Source: Cycas panzhihuaensis
Lineage: Eukaryota > Cycadophyta
Direction of reading: 5' to 3'
NCBI GenBank assembly: GCA_023213395.1
Contig: CM041465.1
Coordinates: forward strand, 174,227,741-174,291,740
DNA: 64,000 nucleotides
The notes under the pieces were generated by a model, which worked only from the letters and a program-made list of their open reading frames with translations, searched no databases and was not told the DNA's origin. The position numbers and the translations under genes are program-made. This document shows positions 53,590 through 63,850 of this stretch, piece after piece (within the stretch, counting starts at the first letter, position 1; each line of letters starts with the position of its first letter).

Positions 53590-53930
53590 AGAAATCTGAA
53601 TTTTTACATACATACTGGCAAAATACACTATACGTACCAGGAAAAGTATGTTACCAGGTACGCACTGTGTAAAATACATTATACATACCAGAAAAGAACG
53701 TTATCTGGTACGCACTGTGTAAAATAAGACAAAATACACTGCGTACCGAGAAAAAGTATGCTATCTGGTACGCACTATGTAAAACACATTAAAATACAGT
53801 ATGTATACTGGAAAAGTACGCTACGGGGTACGCATAGTTAAAAATGGATAAGTTAAACAGTTTATACTATGCGTACCTAAAAAAGTATCTTGGTCAAATG
53901 CATACGTAACAAAGAGGCGAATAAAGACAA
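53590..53930 (+). repeat. Tandem repeat zone with CGTACC/GGTACG arms
   Basis: About four to five diverged units of roughly 60 bp, each with 'aaaatacac/tta', a CGTACC- or GTATACT-like arm, 'gaaaagta.g.ta' and 'tggtacgcactgtgt'. The CGTACC...GGTACG arms in a unit are inverted and could pair as a short hairpin. The zone lies in the non-coding interval between integrase and the accessory ORF (53,350-54,186), which otherwise shows no gene. Confidence 0.8.
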
Positions 53931-54186
53931 AAGTATATATTACGTGCACCGAAGCATTTCCGCTGATGCGCAACAAGAAATCGAGCATAATTCTGTCCGG
54001 ATTCTCAACGACAAGCGGTAGAGCACGACCCTTGCAATCCGAGGAGACGGAAGGGCGAAATTCAGCCTCAAATCGGCAAGTGTACGATCCGACCAAACAA
54101 TAACCATACAAGCAAAATGCATACGTAGGGTTCGTACCCATAATCCAGGATTATTTCAGTTTTCTCTCTGGAATCCCATAGCCAGC

Positions 54187-55352
54187 ATGAAGACAGTAGG
54201 TTGTCAGGAGACCTTCATACCAAGATTGAAGAAGGACCTCGAAGCATTACCCTCTCAATTTCAGGCAAAAATCAGGCAAGCTGCATGGGAAGAGTACATA
54301 TACTGTAACCCTATGTACTATGACCCAGAAATTATGGAAAATATTTTAGCAGAATTAAAAAAGGACATGAGCAAGATTAAAATTTGGATGCAGAGACAGT
54401 ACATTTGATAACAGGACTTCCCAATGAAGGGGAAGTACCCGCAGCAACCAAACGCTCGGAAGTGGACCGGGAGTTATGGCTAAAAGAGTTTTGCCAAGAA
54501 CACACACAACTAACTTCAGGTGGAATCCGTGTGGCAGATATCAAAGACATCCGATTACAATGGATAGCAAAAGTTATTAATTCTAGGTTTTTGTCAAAAA
54601 GAAAATACACATACATTCTAGGGGGAATGATGCCAATATTATTGAAGATTCGTGATGGAAAAAAAATGGATTGGTCAGAATTCCTGGCAGAAGACATGCG
54701 GCAACAAATTCAGGAAATAATAATTCATCCTCTTCGCAACCCTTCACTGTTGCTAGCTATCCTATTTTATCAGTGTCCAAATGTACAACTGGTGAAAACA
54801 ACCACTTCTCCAAAGGAACCCCTAATTAAAAGGTGGGTGGCGAGTTTCGAGATACAACACGTAATCCGTGGTTAAAAGGAGAGTACAAAAGCAGATGAGT
54901 AAGGTGCTTAAATGGTTGCAGCAAACCCCTAGGACACCCATTCCTCATCGGCCTAAGCAAACCATAAGGAAAAATAGCAAAAGAAAGAAGAATGAGGAAG
55001 AACCAGCAGAGGCAGAAGAAGTAGAACCTTTGCTAGAAGAATGGGAAGATTTTCCACCGGTAATGGAAACGGGAGAGACATCAGTACCACCCCAAGCGGA
55101 TAATAAATCCGGCCGGATCATACAACTAGTTATGGACATGGAAGAAGGGTATAAAGGCGAAATAGCGACCCTTGAGAGAAAATTAAAGAAAAAGATGCAA
55201 TAATTGCCACACTAACCCAAATCAATGAGGAAACTTTGGCTCTACGAGGCAGTGACGAGGCGACCTTGAGAAGGGGAGGGGGAGCAATACCCCAAATTTT
55301 AAAAATTTTGTTGAGCAAGGATGCTCAAACCCTTCATGTTGACCGGGGATAG
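54187..55352 (+). pseudogene. Accessory ORF of gypsy G, downstream of integrase
   Basis: Three overlapping open pieces (54,187-54,408; 54,384-54,875; 54,868-55,203) and a fourth frame piece to 55,352 read as one ancestral protein of about 385 residues with three single-base lesions (near 54,380, 54,870 and 55,200). The N-terminal part is helical (ETFIPRLKKDLEALPSQFQA). The middle has VHLITGLPNEGEVPA and YTYILGGMMPILLKI, reminiscent of the plant-mobile-domain type proteins carried by some gypsy elements; this is a weak resemblance. The C-terminal part has a basic, nuclear-signal-like RPKQTIRKNSKRKKN, an acidic stretch and a predicted coiled coil. Its stop codon TAG at 55,350-55,352 is one base before the 3' LTR. 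Confidence 0.7.
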
Positions 55353-55353
55353 A

Positions 55354-56196
55354 TGTTGGAGCATAATGTGTCACGCTGGGCTATAGGCAGACCAGAGAGA
55401 AGCCGAGTATCCTTGGACTATGTAGGTACGGATTGTACAGAGGTACGTATGCAACGAAAAGTGAAGAATCCATCATTTTGGGTACGTATGATAGGTGCGT
55501 GCACAGTAAAATGCATAACACAGATACGTACCTCCTGGCAGAACGCAAGCAAACATGATCGGTACGCATGAGAAGACTGGACAGAAGGGAGCCTGGGGTG
55601 ATGTCAGATGTACATACAGACGTACGTATGAGTTAAGACAAGCAATTAAGGAATCTAACCAATGGTTAGGAAGAGGTATGCTTGACTGAAAAGGTATGGT
55701 TATGATAGACAGTCATAACCCTTCAGTGAAAAGACACCAAGGAGCGTATTTATGAGGCTTCCCAAGGACCATTCGGTTAGGGTGAGAGCCAAGTATACCG
55801 GTACATATTGGTACGGAGACCAGTACGCATGGAAGTAGCCTGAAGCTGTGTATTTTGATGGGTACCTACTGGGTACGCATGTGACAGAGTTAGTGTATAA
55901 AATTTTGGAATGCACAGGGAATGCATTCCAGCACCTTGTGTAAAAGAACTATTGCTTAATGAAATAAGAAGTTACGTGGAAATTGTGTATTCTCTGTGTT
56001 GCAAGGGTTGAATGTGGAATATGTGCTGATTTCTATACTGCTGTGTGCCGTTGTGATATAATCATGTGGAAACATTAATAAATCTGTGGAATATATGTGG
56101 ATGATGATGTTGACTGTGTCCTAAACTAGACTATAACCTGTGTAACCTTGACAAGTGTACCTTTCCCATAAGTGCAGTGGGAAATCTAAGTCAACA
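55354..56196 (+). repeat. 3' LTR of gypsy G
   Basis: 843 bp, TGTTGGAGCATAATG... to ...AAGTCAACA. Roughly 60-70 differences from the 5' LTR were counted by eye, many in clusters and including small insertions and deletions. Confidence 0.95.
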
Positions 56197-56201
56197 GGTC
56201 A

Positions 56202-56457
56202 CAACCCTAAATGGGTGACACCTCTTGGAGAGTATATATGCCTTTAGGCCTTGTGTATTTGATCATCCAAGTTCATTGTGTAATAATCAACGATCCCTTG
56301 AGGATCCTTTTGTGGTGGGTTTTTTTCCGAAAGGGTTTCCCACGTATATCCTATGCTCTGTGCATCTGTTTTCTGTATTTTCAATTTGTTGCTTGCTATG
56401 TATGGTTAAAGATCTTGCGGTTGAGAACATCTGTGTATGATTTCATGTTCTCGAACA
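56202..56457 (+). repeat. 3' LTR of copia A, second part
   Basis: Continues the copia LTR after gypsy G and one extra GGTCA; ends CTCGAACA before the outer target duplication GTTAC. Confidence 0.95.
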
Positions 56458-56462
56458 GTTAC

Positions 56463-57060
56463 TAGGGTCATTGGGGGTATTAAGGTTTATGTGAGGATAG
56501 GATTTAAGGTTGGACTACTAAAATTAGGGTTGTTAGGGATGAGGGGGTTATTTTGGGCATCAAGAGTTGTAGTGGAATTAAAGTTAGGGTTTTTAAACTC
56601 TTCTTTTGTGATTTCTTCTAATAAAATTTCCATTCTAACATATTTTGATAACTACAATCTTCACCTATACTACTTATGGTACTAATTATATTAGCACATT
56701 GGTTACCATTACCATAACTATAACTACCATTACTATTATCACTATTGCTATCACTAATAACACCATTATACTCATTAAACTTTTTATTATTAGTAGAATT
56801 GTGAATATCTATGATAATAGACATATGAGAGCAACGAAATGAGGGGCGGTTTACCTCATAAGTCCTTTGTAACCAATTGTTTAGATAGGAAGTTGTTTAA
56901 CTAAACAAATTATCCTCATTATACGAGATAGGCTGAGGTAACATCCAATAGAAATTTTCAATGAAGCAAGGAAATTGGTGTTAGAATTCGAGAAGTAGAT
57001 AAATAATGAGGATAATTTAATTAGACAAGAATTTCGCATGACTTATGATCCACTAAATTA
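56463..57060 (-). pseudogene. Continuation of the old gypsy remnant (Asn/Ser-rich gag N-terminus)
   Basis: Joined across the copia A target site to 39,622, the minus strand keeps a low-complexity frame rich in Asn, Pro and Ser (NNPLIPNNPNFSSPTLNP, about 56,500-56,570). An open stretch at 56,618-56,824 starts MSIIIDIHNSTNNKKF and contains SDSNSDNSNGSYSYG. This is probably the N-terminal, non-conserved part of the gag-like protein; it has no zinc knuckle or protease. Similarity fades before 57,060. Confidence 0.5.
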
Positions 57061-57900
57061 TGATGAGTACCATGCTTCAAGACTACCTTGCTTTGGGTGT
57101 GCTTGAATATATTAGTGCTCACACTAAAAGCAGGTGTCAAATGCCCTATTTATATGCAAATAGGTGACCTTAAACACCAAAAGGTATAAGATTTTACATA
57201 TATCTTTTGACTTTTCATTACAATAATCATTAGTACATAATCCATTTCTTAACAATGGTGATGCTTCATATTCTCATACAATCATACAGACATGTTGTAC
57301 ATTTCTCATTGTAGCTATTTATGTTTACTGTTGATTGTTCTAGACTATGTCTTGTATTTTCTTCTAACAACTCTACCATTCTCTTCTACGTGTTCTACCA
57401 TTATCTTCGAAGCATTCCACTATTCCAACTATATCATTCATTCCATTGTTCTTGCTACTGCTATGACTATTCCTTGGGAGGTGATTCTTTTTGCTACAAT
57501 TGTTCCAACCATTCTTGCAATTGTTGTGGTCTTTTGCTTAGTATATTTTTATAGCAATCTTGCCATTTCCACTTGCTGGAGCCATTCTTGTCCTTTCCAA
57601 GTACCCATGTGCCATATTTGTTGCATATACTACTTCATGCAATATAATGTTGACTACTACAGTTATAGATGTTATCCATTATTCTGGTATTCAACTCTTC
57701 CTAAGCTTTTACAACTATTTTTGTATGAAGAACTGCACATACTTGATACAAATATGATGGCCAGACAATTTAATAAAATGTGCTATTTGTGTTAACTGTT
57801 CTTCCTAAAAAATGCTTTGTGTACTCTTGCAATGGTCCATCACGTTGTCTCAGTCCACGATTGGTGGGAGCTTGTTCTAATTTGACTACAATAGGTTATG
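57061..57900. other. Undefined DNA between the gypsy remnant and copia B
   Basis: An open stretch at 57,292-57,795 (+) translates to a hydrophobic, Cys/Tyr/Leu-rich sequence without family resemblance. The reverse strand is Lys/Asn-rich and could be a very decayed retroelement gag, but no motif confirms it. 57,090-57,170 has an LTR-like look ('tatttatatgc'). Confidence 0.4.
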
Positions 57901-60628
57901 TTCTCCAAGGCAATTTAGTTTTTATGTTGATCCATGTGAAGACAGATTGAATAATCATTCATTAATTAATCCATTGAGAGAATGTGTATAAATACAAGAG
58001 AGGACCCTCCGCATGAGTGACAAGTGTCCAACATGCATAAAGAGGGGAAATGGCACATAACCCTTAATTATCCAAGATACAAACATTAGTTATAACACTA
58101 GGGACATAAGATAGATACCTAGGGATAAACATTATCTTTAACATCCCCACATAATGTTTATTTCCTTAATCCTACCCCAATCTGTTGCCTAAGATATTGA
58201 AATTTTTGTTTTCTTAGTGCCTTGGTGAAGATATTTGCTAATTCTTCTTTACTTGGATAGTATAGCAGTTCTATTTCCTTTTGTTGAACTTTTTATCAAA
58301 TAAAACAATGATGAACTTCGATGTGCTTTGTCTTGGTATGAAAAACTAGGTTTTTTGTCATCTTGATTATGCTTTGGTTGTCATACTATATTGGAATTGG
58401 AGAAGATTGTAATTGGTTCAATTCTTCCAACATCCTTTTAAGCTAGATGGTTTCACAAGAGGTGCTCATAGTAGCCTTGTATTCAACTTTTGTTGAGGAC
58501 AATGCAATGGTTGGTTGTTTTTTGCCGCACCATGAGATGATCACCGTGCCTAGGATGAAAGAGTACTTGGTAGTGGATTTCCTGTCGTTGACTTCACTTG
58601 CCCAATCAGAATTTGTGTACCTAATCAGTTTGACTGCTTGGGCTTTTGAATATTGTAATCCTAAATCAAGGGTTCCTTTGATATATCTAACTATTCTTTC
58701 GTTCATTTTCTAGTGAATCTCCTTGGGAGCTGTCATGTATCTAGAGATTATTCCAATAGCATAGACAATATCAGGTCTAGTTGCTGTGAGATAGATAAGA
58801 TTTCCCACTAGCCTTCTATATAAGGTTTCATCTACTGGTTCACCTTTATTATCTATAGTGGATTTGCTGCTTGTTTCCATTAGTGTGGTTGTCGGCTTAC
58901 AATCTTCCATGTTAAAGTCGAACAATAGTCTTTTGGCATATTTGTTTTATGACAAGAAAATTTTGTTTTGCTATTGATCCACCTCCACTCCAAGGTAGTA
59001 GTGAAGCAACCCCAAATCTGTCATCTCCAAGGATGTGTTCGTGATGTGTTTTGTTTCTTGTTTATTTGTTGTCATCAGTGATGAGGAGATCGTCTACATA
59101 CAAAACAATTATGGTTATTTTTTCATTTGTTGTTTTGTGTATATAAAGACCTAGATTAGTTTCACATTTGAAGAATCCACACTATTTTAAATGTTGATGT
59201 AACTTGTCGTGCCTGGATCTTGGTGCTTGTTTGAGCCCATATAGGCCCTTTTTTAGTTTACGCACCAAGTGCTCTTTCTCCATCTTTTATGCAACCAAGC
59301 AGTTGTTCCATGTAGACCGCTTCTGATAGATTATAGTTCAAGAATGCTCCTTTAACGTTCGTATGGTACACTTTCCACCTAGGTTGTGCAATAGTAGCTG
59401 GGATAGTCCTAATAGTGATCATTTTTGCTATAGAAGCAAAAGTCTTGTTGTAGTTTATTCCTTTGGTTTAGGTATAGCCTTGGGCAGCTAGTCGAGCCTT
59501 GTGTTTTTCAATGGTTCCATCTTCCTTTTCTTTTGTTTTGAAGACCCATTTACATCCTATAATGGGTTTACCTGGTGCTAGTGGAACTAGATCTTAGGTA
59601 TTATTCCTTGATTGTATTGATTTCTTCATCCATTGATTGTACCCATTTTTTATTTGTACTAACTTCATAGGTTATAGGTTTAGTGTTACATAGGAGAGAA
59701 TGTTGGACTTGACTTCTGGTCCTTCGTCTTCCTAAATCTTCAACATTTTGGATTCTCGAGTCTAGTAGAGTCTTAATCTACCATTTAGGCACTCTCCTTG
59801 CTGCAGTATGTTGTCCATTGACTGGATTGCCTTGTCCACTAGATGTGGCTTCTTGAGTACCTGCTTGAGCTTCTTTTGATTGAATTTTAGAATGAGAGCC
59901 TTTTACAATTTTTTCTTTATCCACCAAATAAAGAGGGGTGGATTCTAATTCCTGAACTAAATTAGTGGACAAAGACTCATCAAAGGTGACATCTCTACTT
60001 ATGATTATTTTGTTATTTTTAGGATCCATGCATCTGTATGCCTTGGCTTTTTCACTGTAGCCTACAAGAATGCACTTTTGGCTTTTCTCATTTAGTTTCT
60101 TCCTTTTTTAATCATGAATGTGGACAAAGGTTGTACAACCAAAAACTCTGAGATGTGAGATGTTTGGTTCTTTTTCTTGTCCAAGCTTCTTTAGGAGTTA
60201 TCCCTTCGAAGCCTTTAGTGGGGCCTCCTATTGAGAAGATAAGCCACTGGTTTAACAACTTCTACCTAGTATATATTTGAAATGTTACTTCCTTTGAGGA
60301 GAGCTTTAGCCATTTCTATGATGTTTTTATTCTTTCGTTTTACAACCCCATTTGACTGAGAGGTGTAGGATGTGGTGAGCTATCTTTTGATCCCATGTGG
60401 TTTATAGTATTTGTAGAAATCATTGGAAGTGAATTCTCCTCTATTATCTGTCCTTAGAATCTTAACTTTTCTTTCACTCTCCTTTTTAGCATGGGCTTTG
60501 AATTCCTTGATGATATGAAATGTTTTAGATTTGTTTGAGGAAGTAGATCCAAATCTTCCTCGTGTAGTCATCTATAAATGTCAAATAATACTTGGCTTCT
60601 CCTATTGAAACTGCAGTAATAGGGTCAC
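57901..60628 (-). mobile_element. Copia element 'B', interrupted by a second copy of family A
   Basis: The minus strand carries the LTR side (right end CTTTAACA at 58,143; left end not determined), a G-rich tract complementary to tccccac (58,144-58,150), RNase H, RT and the C-terminal two thirds of integrase. At 60,628 the integrase frame stops at the LTR of another copia element. The rest of B would lie to the right of that element, outside the window. Confidence 0.85.
58160..60628 (-). pseudogene. Copia B pol remnant
   Basis: Reading leftward from 60,628: integrase (KYYLTFIDDYTRK across a one-base lesion, KVKILRTDNRGEF, then the RKNKNIIEMAKALLKG region and KAYRCMDPKNNKIIISRDV near 60,020), an RT linker (59,778-59,990), RT with an intact YVDD box (IVLYVDDLLIT, about 59,090), MEDCKPTTTLMETSS and RLVGNLIYLTATRPDIV (58,710-58,925), and RNase H (58,200-58,706: TNSDWASEVNDRKSTT, LSSTKVEYKA). 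Several stops and frameshifts are present, especially in 59,200-59,780. Confidence 0.88.
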
Positions 60629-60981
60629 TGTTTGGGAACATGAAATCAAATAGGTATGTTCCCATCTGCAGAGTCTTTAACCATACATAGCAAGCAAATA
60701 AAAATACACACAGAATACAGATGTATAATACACAGCATTAACGTGGGAAAACCCTTTTGGGAAAAAACCCACCATGAAAGATCCTTCTAGATCACATTTA
60801 TTATTGCACAATGATTTGATACATGAATACACAAGGGCCCAAGGCTTCTATACTCTTCCAAGATGTGTCACCCGATTAGGATTGTAACCCTCCAAATATC
60901 TTGCACCTTTTCATTTAATCACCTTAGTTAAACCACATTAACATTAACTTAGTGGCTTAACAAACAATTGCCATGTTAGCA
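60629..60981 (-). repeat. 3' LTR of copia A2
   Basis: 353 bp; the reverse complement aligns with 39,628-39,985 over its full length (for example AAGGATC, TTTCCCACGT-like and GGTGACAC-like segments). The G-rich tract on the minus strand (complement of tccccccctt, 60,982-60,990) is adjacent. Confidence 0.92.
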
Positions 60982-60989
60982 TCCCCCCT

Positions 60990-62690
60990 TAATGTGAATG
61001 TGGGGAGCTTGCCAACTGCAACAACTATGTCATCACGAAGGCTGGGACTATCCTACAGCTTCTTTATCCTTGTCGATGCATCCGTCCTCAAGGATAACAT
61101 TGATGAGTCCTAATTTGGTATGCATCTTCATGAATTGATCTTTAGTAAGTGGCTTGGTGAACACGTTCGCAAGCTAGAATTCATTTGGACAATAGTCGAC
61201 TTCCAGCTTTCCTGACGTGATCTGTTCATGGATGTAATGGTGTTGAATCTCGATATGCTTCATACACGTATGAAACTCTGGATTCTTCGATAGACGAATG
61301 GTACTTTGATTATCAACAAAGATAACCGGATGTCCATTGGAAACTCTAAGAGACCTTGCAACCATACAACTTTCTTCGCACCAACACTATCCTTGATATT
61401 CAACCTCTGTAGAAGATAGTGCCACTATCTGCTGCTTCTTCGACTGCCACAAAACAAATCCATTACCAATACCAAACAATATCTAACAATGGACTTCCAA
61501 TCATCAACATCTCCTCCCAGTCAGCATTCTTGTAGCCATGCAACCTTATCTCTTCATTTTGACGGCATTCAAGACCTAGATTGATTGCCCCCTTTAGGTA
61601 CTTCAGAATCCGCTTGGCTGCAACCAAATGTTGCTCTTGAGGATTCTGCATGTAGCGAGAAACCAATCCAACATATGCGATATTTGGCCTGGTATGAGTC
61701 AAGTAGATCAGACTCCCTACCAACTGGAGATACTTAATTCCATCTACAGAGGGTTTGGCCATATCTTTCTGCAACCTTGCGTCCTTAACACATGGTGTTG
61801 CAACAAGTTTACAATTCTGCATCCCGAACTTCTCCAGTAGGTTCTTCACATACTGTGATTGTAACAACACGATCCTATCATCCATCTGCCTGATCTAAAT
61901 GCCCAATAAATAGTGAAGTTTTCCAAGATCTGTCATGTCAAAAGAAACTCCGAAATTGGACTTGACTTCTACTATAGTCTTGCCACAGTTATCATCGATG
62001 ATTAGGTCATCCACATACACCACACAAGCAACTATTGAAGTTCCCTTCCTTTTCACATACAAATTTGAGTCGAGTTCAGAAATCTCGAAACCTTCAGCTT
62101 TCAACATGGCATCCATTTTCTCATACCAAGCACAGGGTGCTTGTTTTAGGCCATAGATTGATTTCTTTAACTGGCAAACAAGATGCTCCTCTTGGCCTTC
62201 CTTAACGAATCCTAGAGGCTGTGACATATAGAAGAGTATAAAAGCCTTAGGTAACTCCCAAGGAATTGATCAATCAGACTGTTATCATTCTAGAGACTGG
62301 TGCAAACGTCTCCTCATAGTCAATTCCTTCTTTTTGCTTGAATCCTTGAGCGACAAGTCTAGCCTTGTACTTGTCCACCTCTCCATCGGGGCAGAACTTC
62401 GTCTTATAGACCCACTTGCATCCAACAAGGTTCTTCGTCAGGGGAAGTGGAATCAAATCCCATGTATCATTCTTCATCAATGAACCATACTCTTCCTCCA
62501 TCGCAGCCCTCCAACGTGGATCTCCTTTCACCTCATCAAATGAATCAAGATCACTAGAGTTGTTGGTGTCTGCCAGCAGAGTTCGACTGGGATGTTGACT
62601 TCTTGTTCTTCTATCATCAATCAGGGTTTGCATCACCACACCAGAATCTTTGATAGTCTTCCTTGCCCATAAAGGTATAGAAGGACTCAT
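60990..62690 (-). pseudogene. Copia A2 reverse transcriptase and RNase H
   Basis: On the minus strand: [19 protein letters not shown] and [17 protein letters not shown] (62,274-62,690), then a deletion of roughly 60-80 bases near 62,230-62,275 that removes the segment equivalent to MDVKFAFLNG and thus one catalytic Asp. SIYGLKQAPCAWYEKMD and an intact YVDD (CVVYVDDLIID, about 62,010) follow, then KPSVDGIKYLQLVGSLIYL (61,463-61,885). RNase H pieces at 60,990-61,460 include FVDNQSTIRLSKNPEF and KHIEIQHHYIHEQ. The lesions differ from those of copia A. Confidence 0.9.
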
Positions 62691-63850
62691 TGTTGGAGGT
62701 ACTTCTTCTCATGGCGGCTCGTCACTATTACACGTCCTACTTGGTTCTGCTTCCTTGAGTGTTCCAACGATTGGCTCATCGTCCTCTTCGCTTGATGAAT
62801 TTGGAAATGGGAGTAGGGGAGGGTAAAAGGATCTTCTGATGATCTATCGGCATGATACTTCGATGACTCATCAAATTTTACATCCCAACTAACCACAAAC
62901 TTCTTCTCCTGTGGATCCCATAGTTTGTAAGCTTTATTTTGATTACAATACCCCATGAATATGCACTTTAGACTCTTCCGATCCAACTTCTTACGAGTAT
63001 CATTTAGGATGTGGGCATATGCAATACACCCAAAAGTTCTTAAATGGCTAATGACAGGCTTTCGACCAGTCTATTTTTCTTCGGGGGTCATGCTGCAAAC
63101 TTCCTGAGTGGGTACCTGGTTCAAAATATAAACAATAGTCGCCACAACTTCTACCTAAAACATCGGTGGCAGGTTTTTAGTGTGCATCATACACCTCGCC
63201 ATCTCCATCATGGTACGGTTCTTTCATTCAACAACTCCATTCTGTTGCGGGGTATACGGGACTGTAAATTCTTGTTTTATACCATGATCGCGATAGAATT
63301 GATTAAACGCATGGTTGTCATATTCCTTGCCATTATCACTTCTTAATGGCTTAATCTTCTTATCACATTCGTTTTCCACCATCCCTTTCCAATCACGGAA
63401 GCGATCAAATACATCTGACTTGTTTTTGAGAGAGTAAACCTAGGCCTTGCTAGTGTAATCATCTACAAACACAAGGGTGTAATGAGCTCCTGATATCGAA
63501 GGGTTTGGGAGAGGATCCATTATATTTGAATGTACAAGCTCCAACTTCTCCTTGGCTCTCCAGGCATTCTCCCAAGCAAAAGGGTAGCGGTGATGCTTGC
63601 CATACATACACCCTTTACAAACACCATCTGAGCAGGAAACCAATAGCAATGCTTCCATCATCTTCAACCTTTTTAGTAGTGCAATGCTTTTGGAGTTAAG
63701 GTGTCCTAGGCAACTTTGCCAAAGTTTACTCACGTCATCAGCATTGACAACAAAGGCATAAGACTTCTTCTGAGATTGAAATTTCTCAAACACCCAGAAG
63801 TTGTCCCTGACTTTCCCTATAGCAATGATAGTGAAGTTCTACTTTAGATC
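62691..63850 (-). pseudogene. Copia A2 integrase and pre-integrase domain
   Basis: Minus strand from the right: GHLNSKSIALLKRLKMM and VCKGCMYGKHHRYPFA (63,440-63,793). The first catalytic position is HSNIMDP, Asn for Asp. LRSDNGKEYDN is conserved near 63,300. In the third motif, VVE is followed by a stop (TGA, expected Arg) and then KNRTMMEMARC (63,200-63,240). FMGYCNQNKAYKLWDPQEKK (62,920-62,986) ends the domain. Confidence 0.9.

Larger units (their letters stand above)
45643..56196 (+). mobile_element. Gypsy element 'G' (10.55 kb) with extra coding modules
   Basis: The LTRs are 45,643-46,471 and 55,354-56,196. The target duplication GGTCA (45,638-45,642 and 56,197-56,201) is perfect and lies inside the 3' LTR of copia A. 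Internal order on the plus strand: gag with four zinc knuckles, protease, acidic linker, a second gag-like block, RT, RNase H, integrase, a non-coding tandem-repeat zone, then an accessory ORF ending at the 3' LTR. RT and integrase motifs (FTDGFSGYNQV, DDWTLYG, GFLGLTGYYRKFI) are gypsy. All ORFs are interrupted. The lineage within gypsy is not certain. Confidence 0.96.
39628..56457 (+). mobile_element. Copia element 'A', with gypsy G inserted in its 3' LTR
   Basis: The 5' LTR is 39,628-39,985. The 3' LTR is split into 45,541-45,642 and 56,202-56,457. Both total 358 bp once the inserted element and one copy of its target duplication are removed. The outer target duplication is GTTAC (39,623-39,627 and 56,458-56,462), identical on both sides. 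The element alone is about 6.3 kb: a primer site, a ~1.5-kb leader, gag, protease, integrase, RT and RNase H on the plus strand. Coding regions are well preserved but carry a few stops, frameshifts and active-site changes. Confidence 0.97.

Noticed and set aside
57292-57795. 167-codon ORF as a host membrane protein
   Set aside because: It is Cys, Tyr and Leu rich without organised membrane segments or family resemblance, lies between transposon remnants, and may be the reverse strand of a decayed gag.
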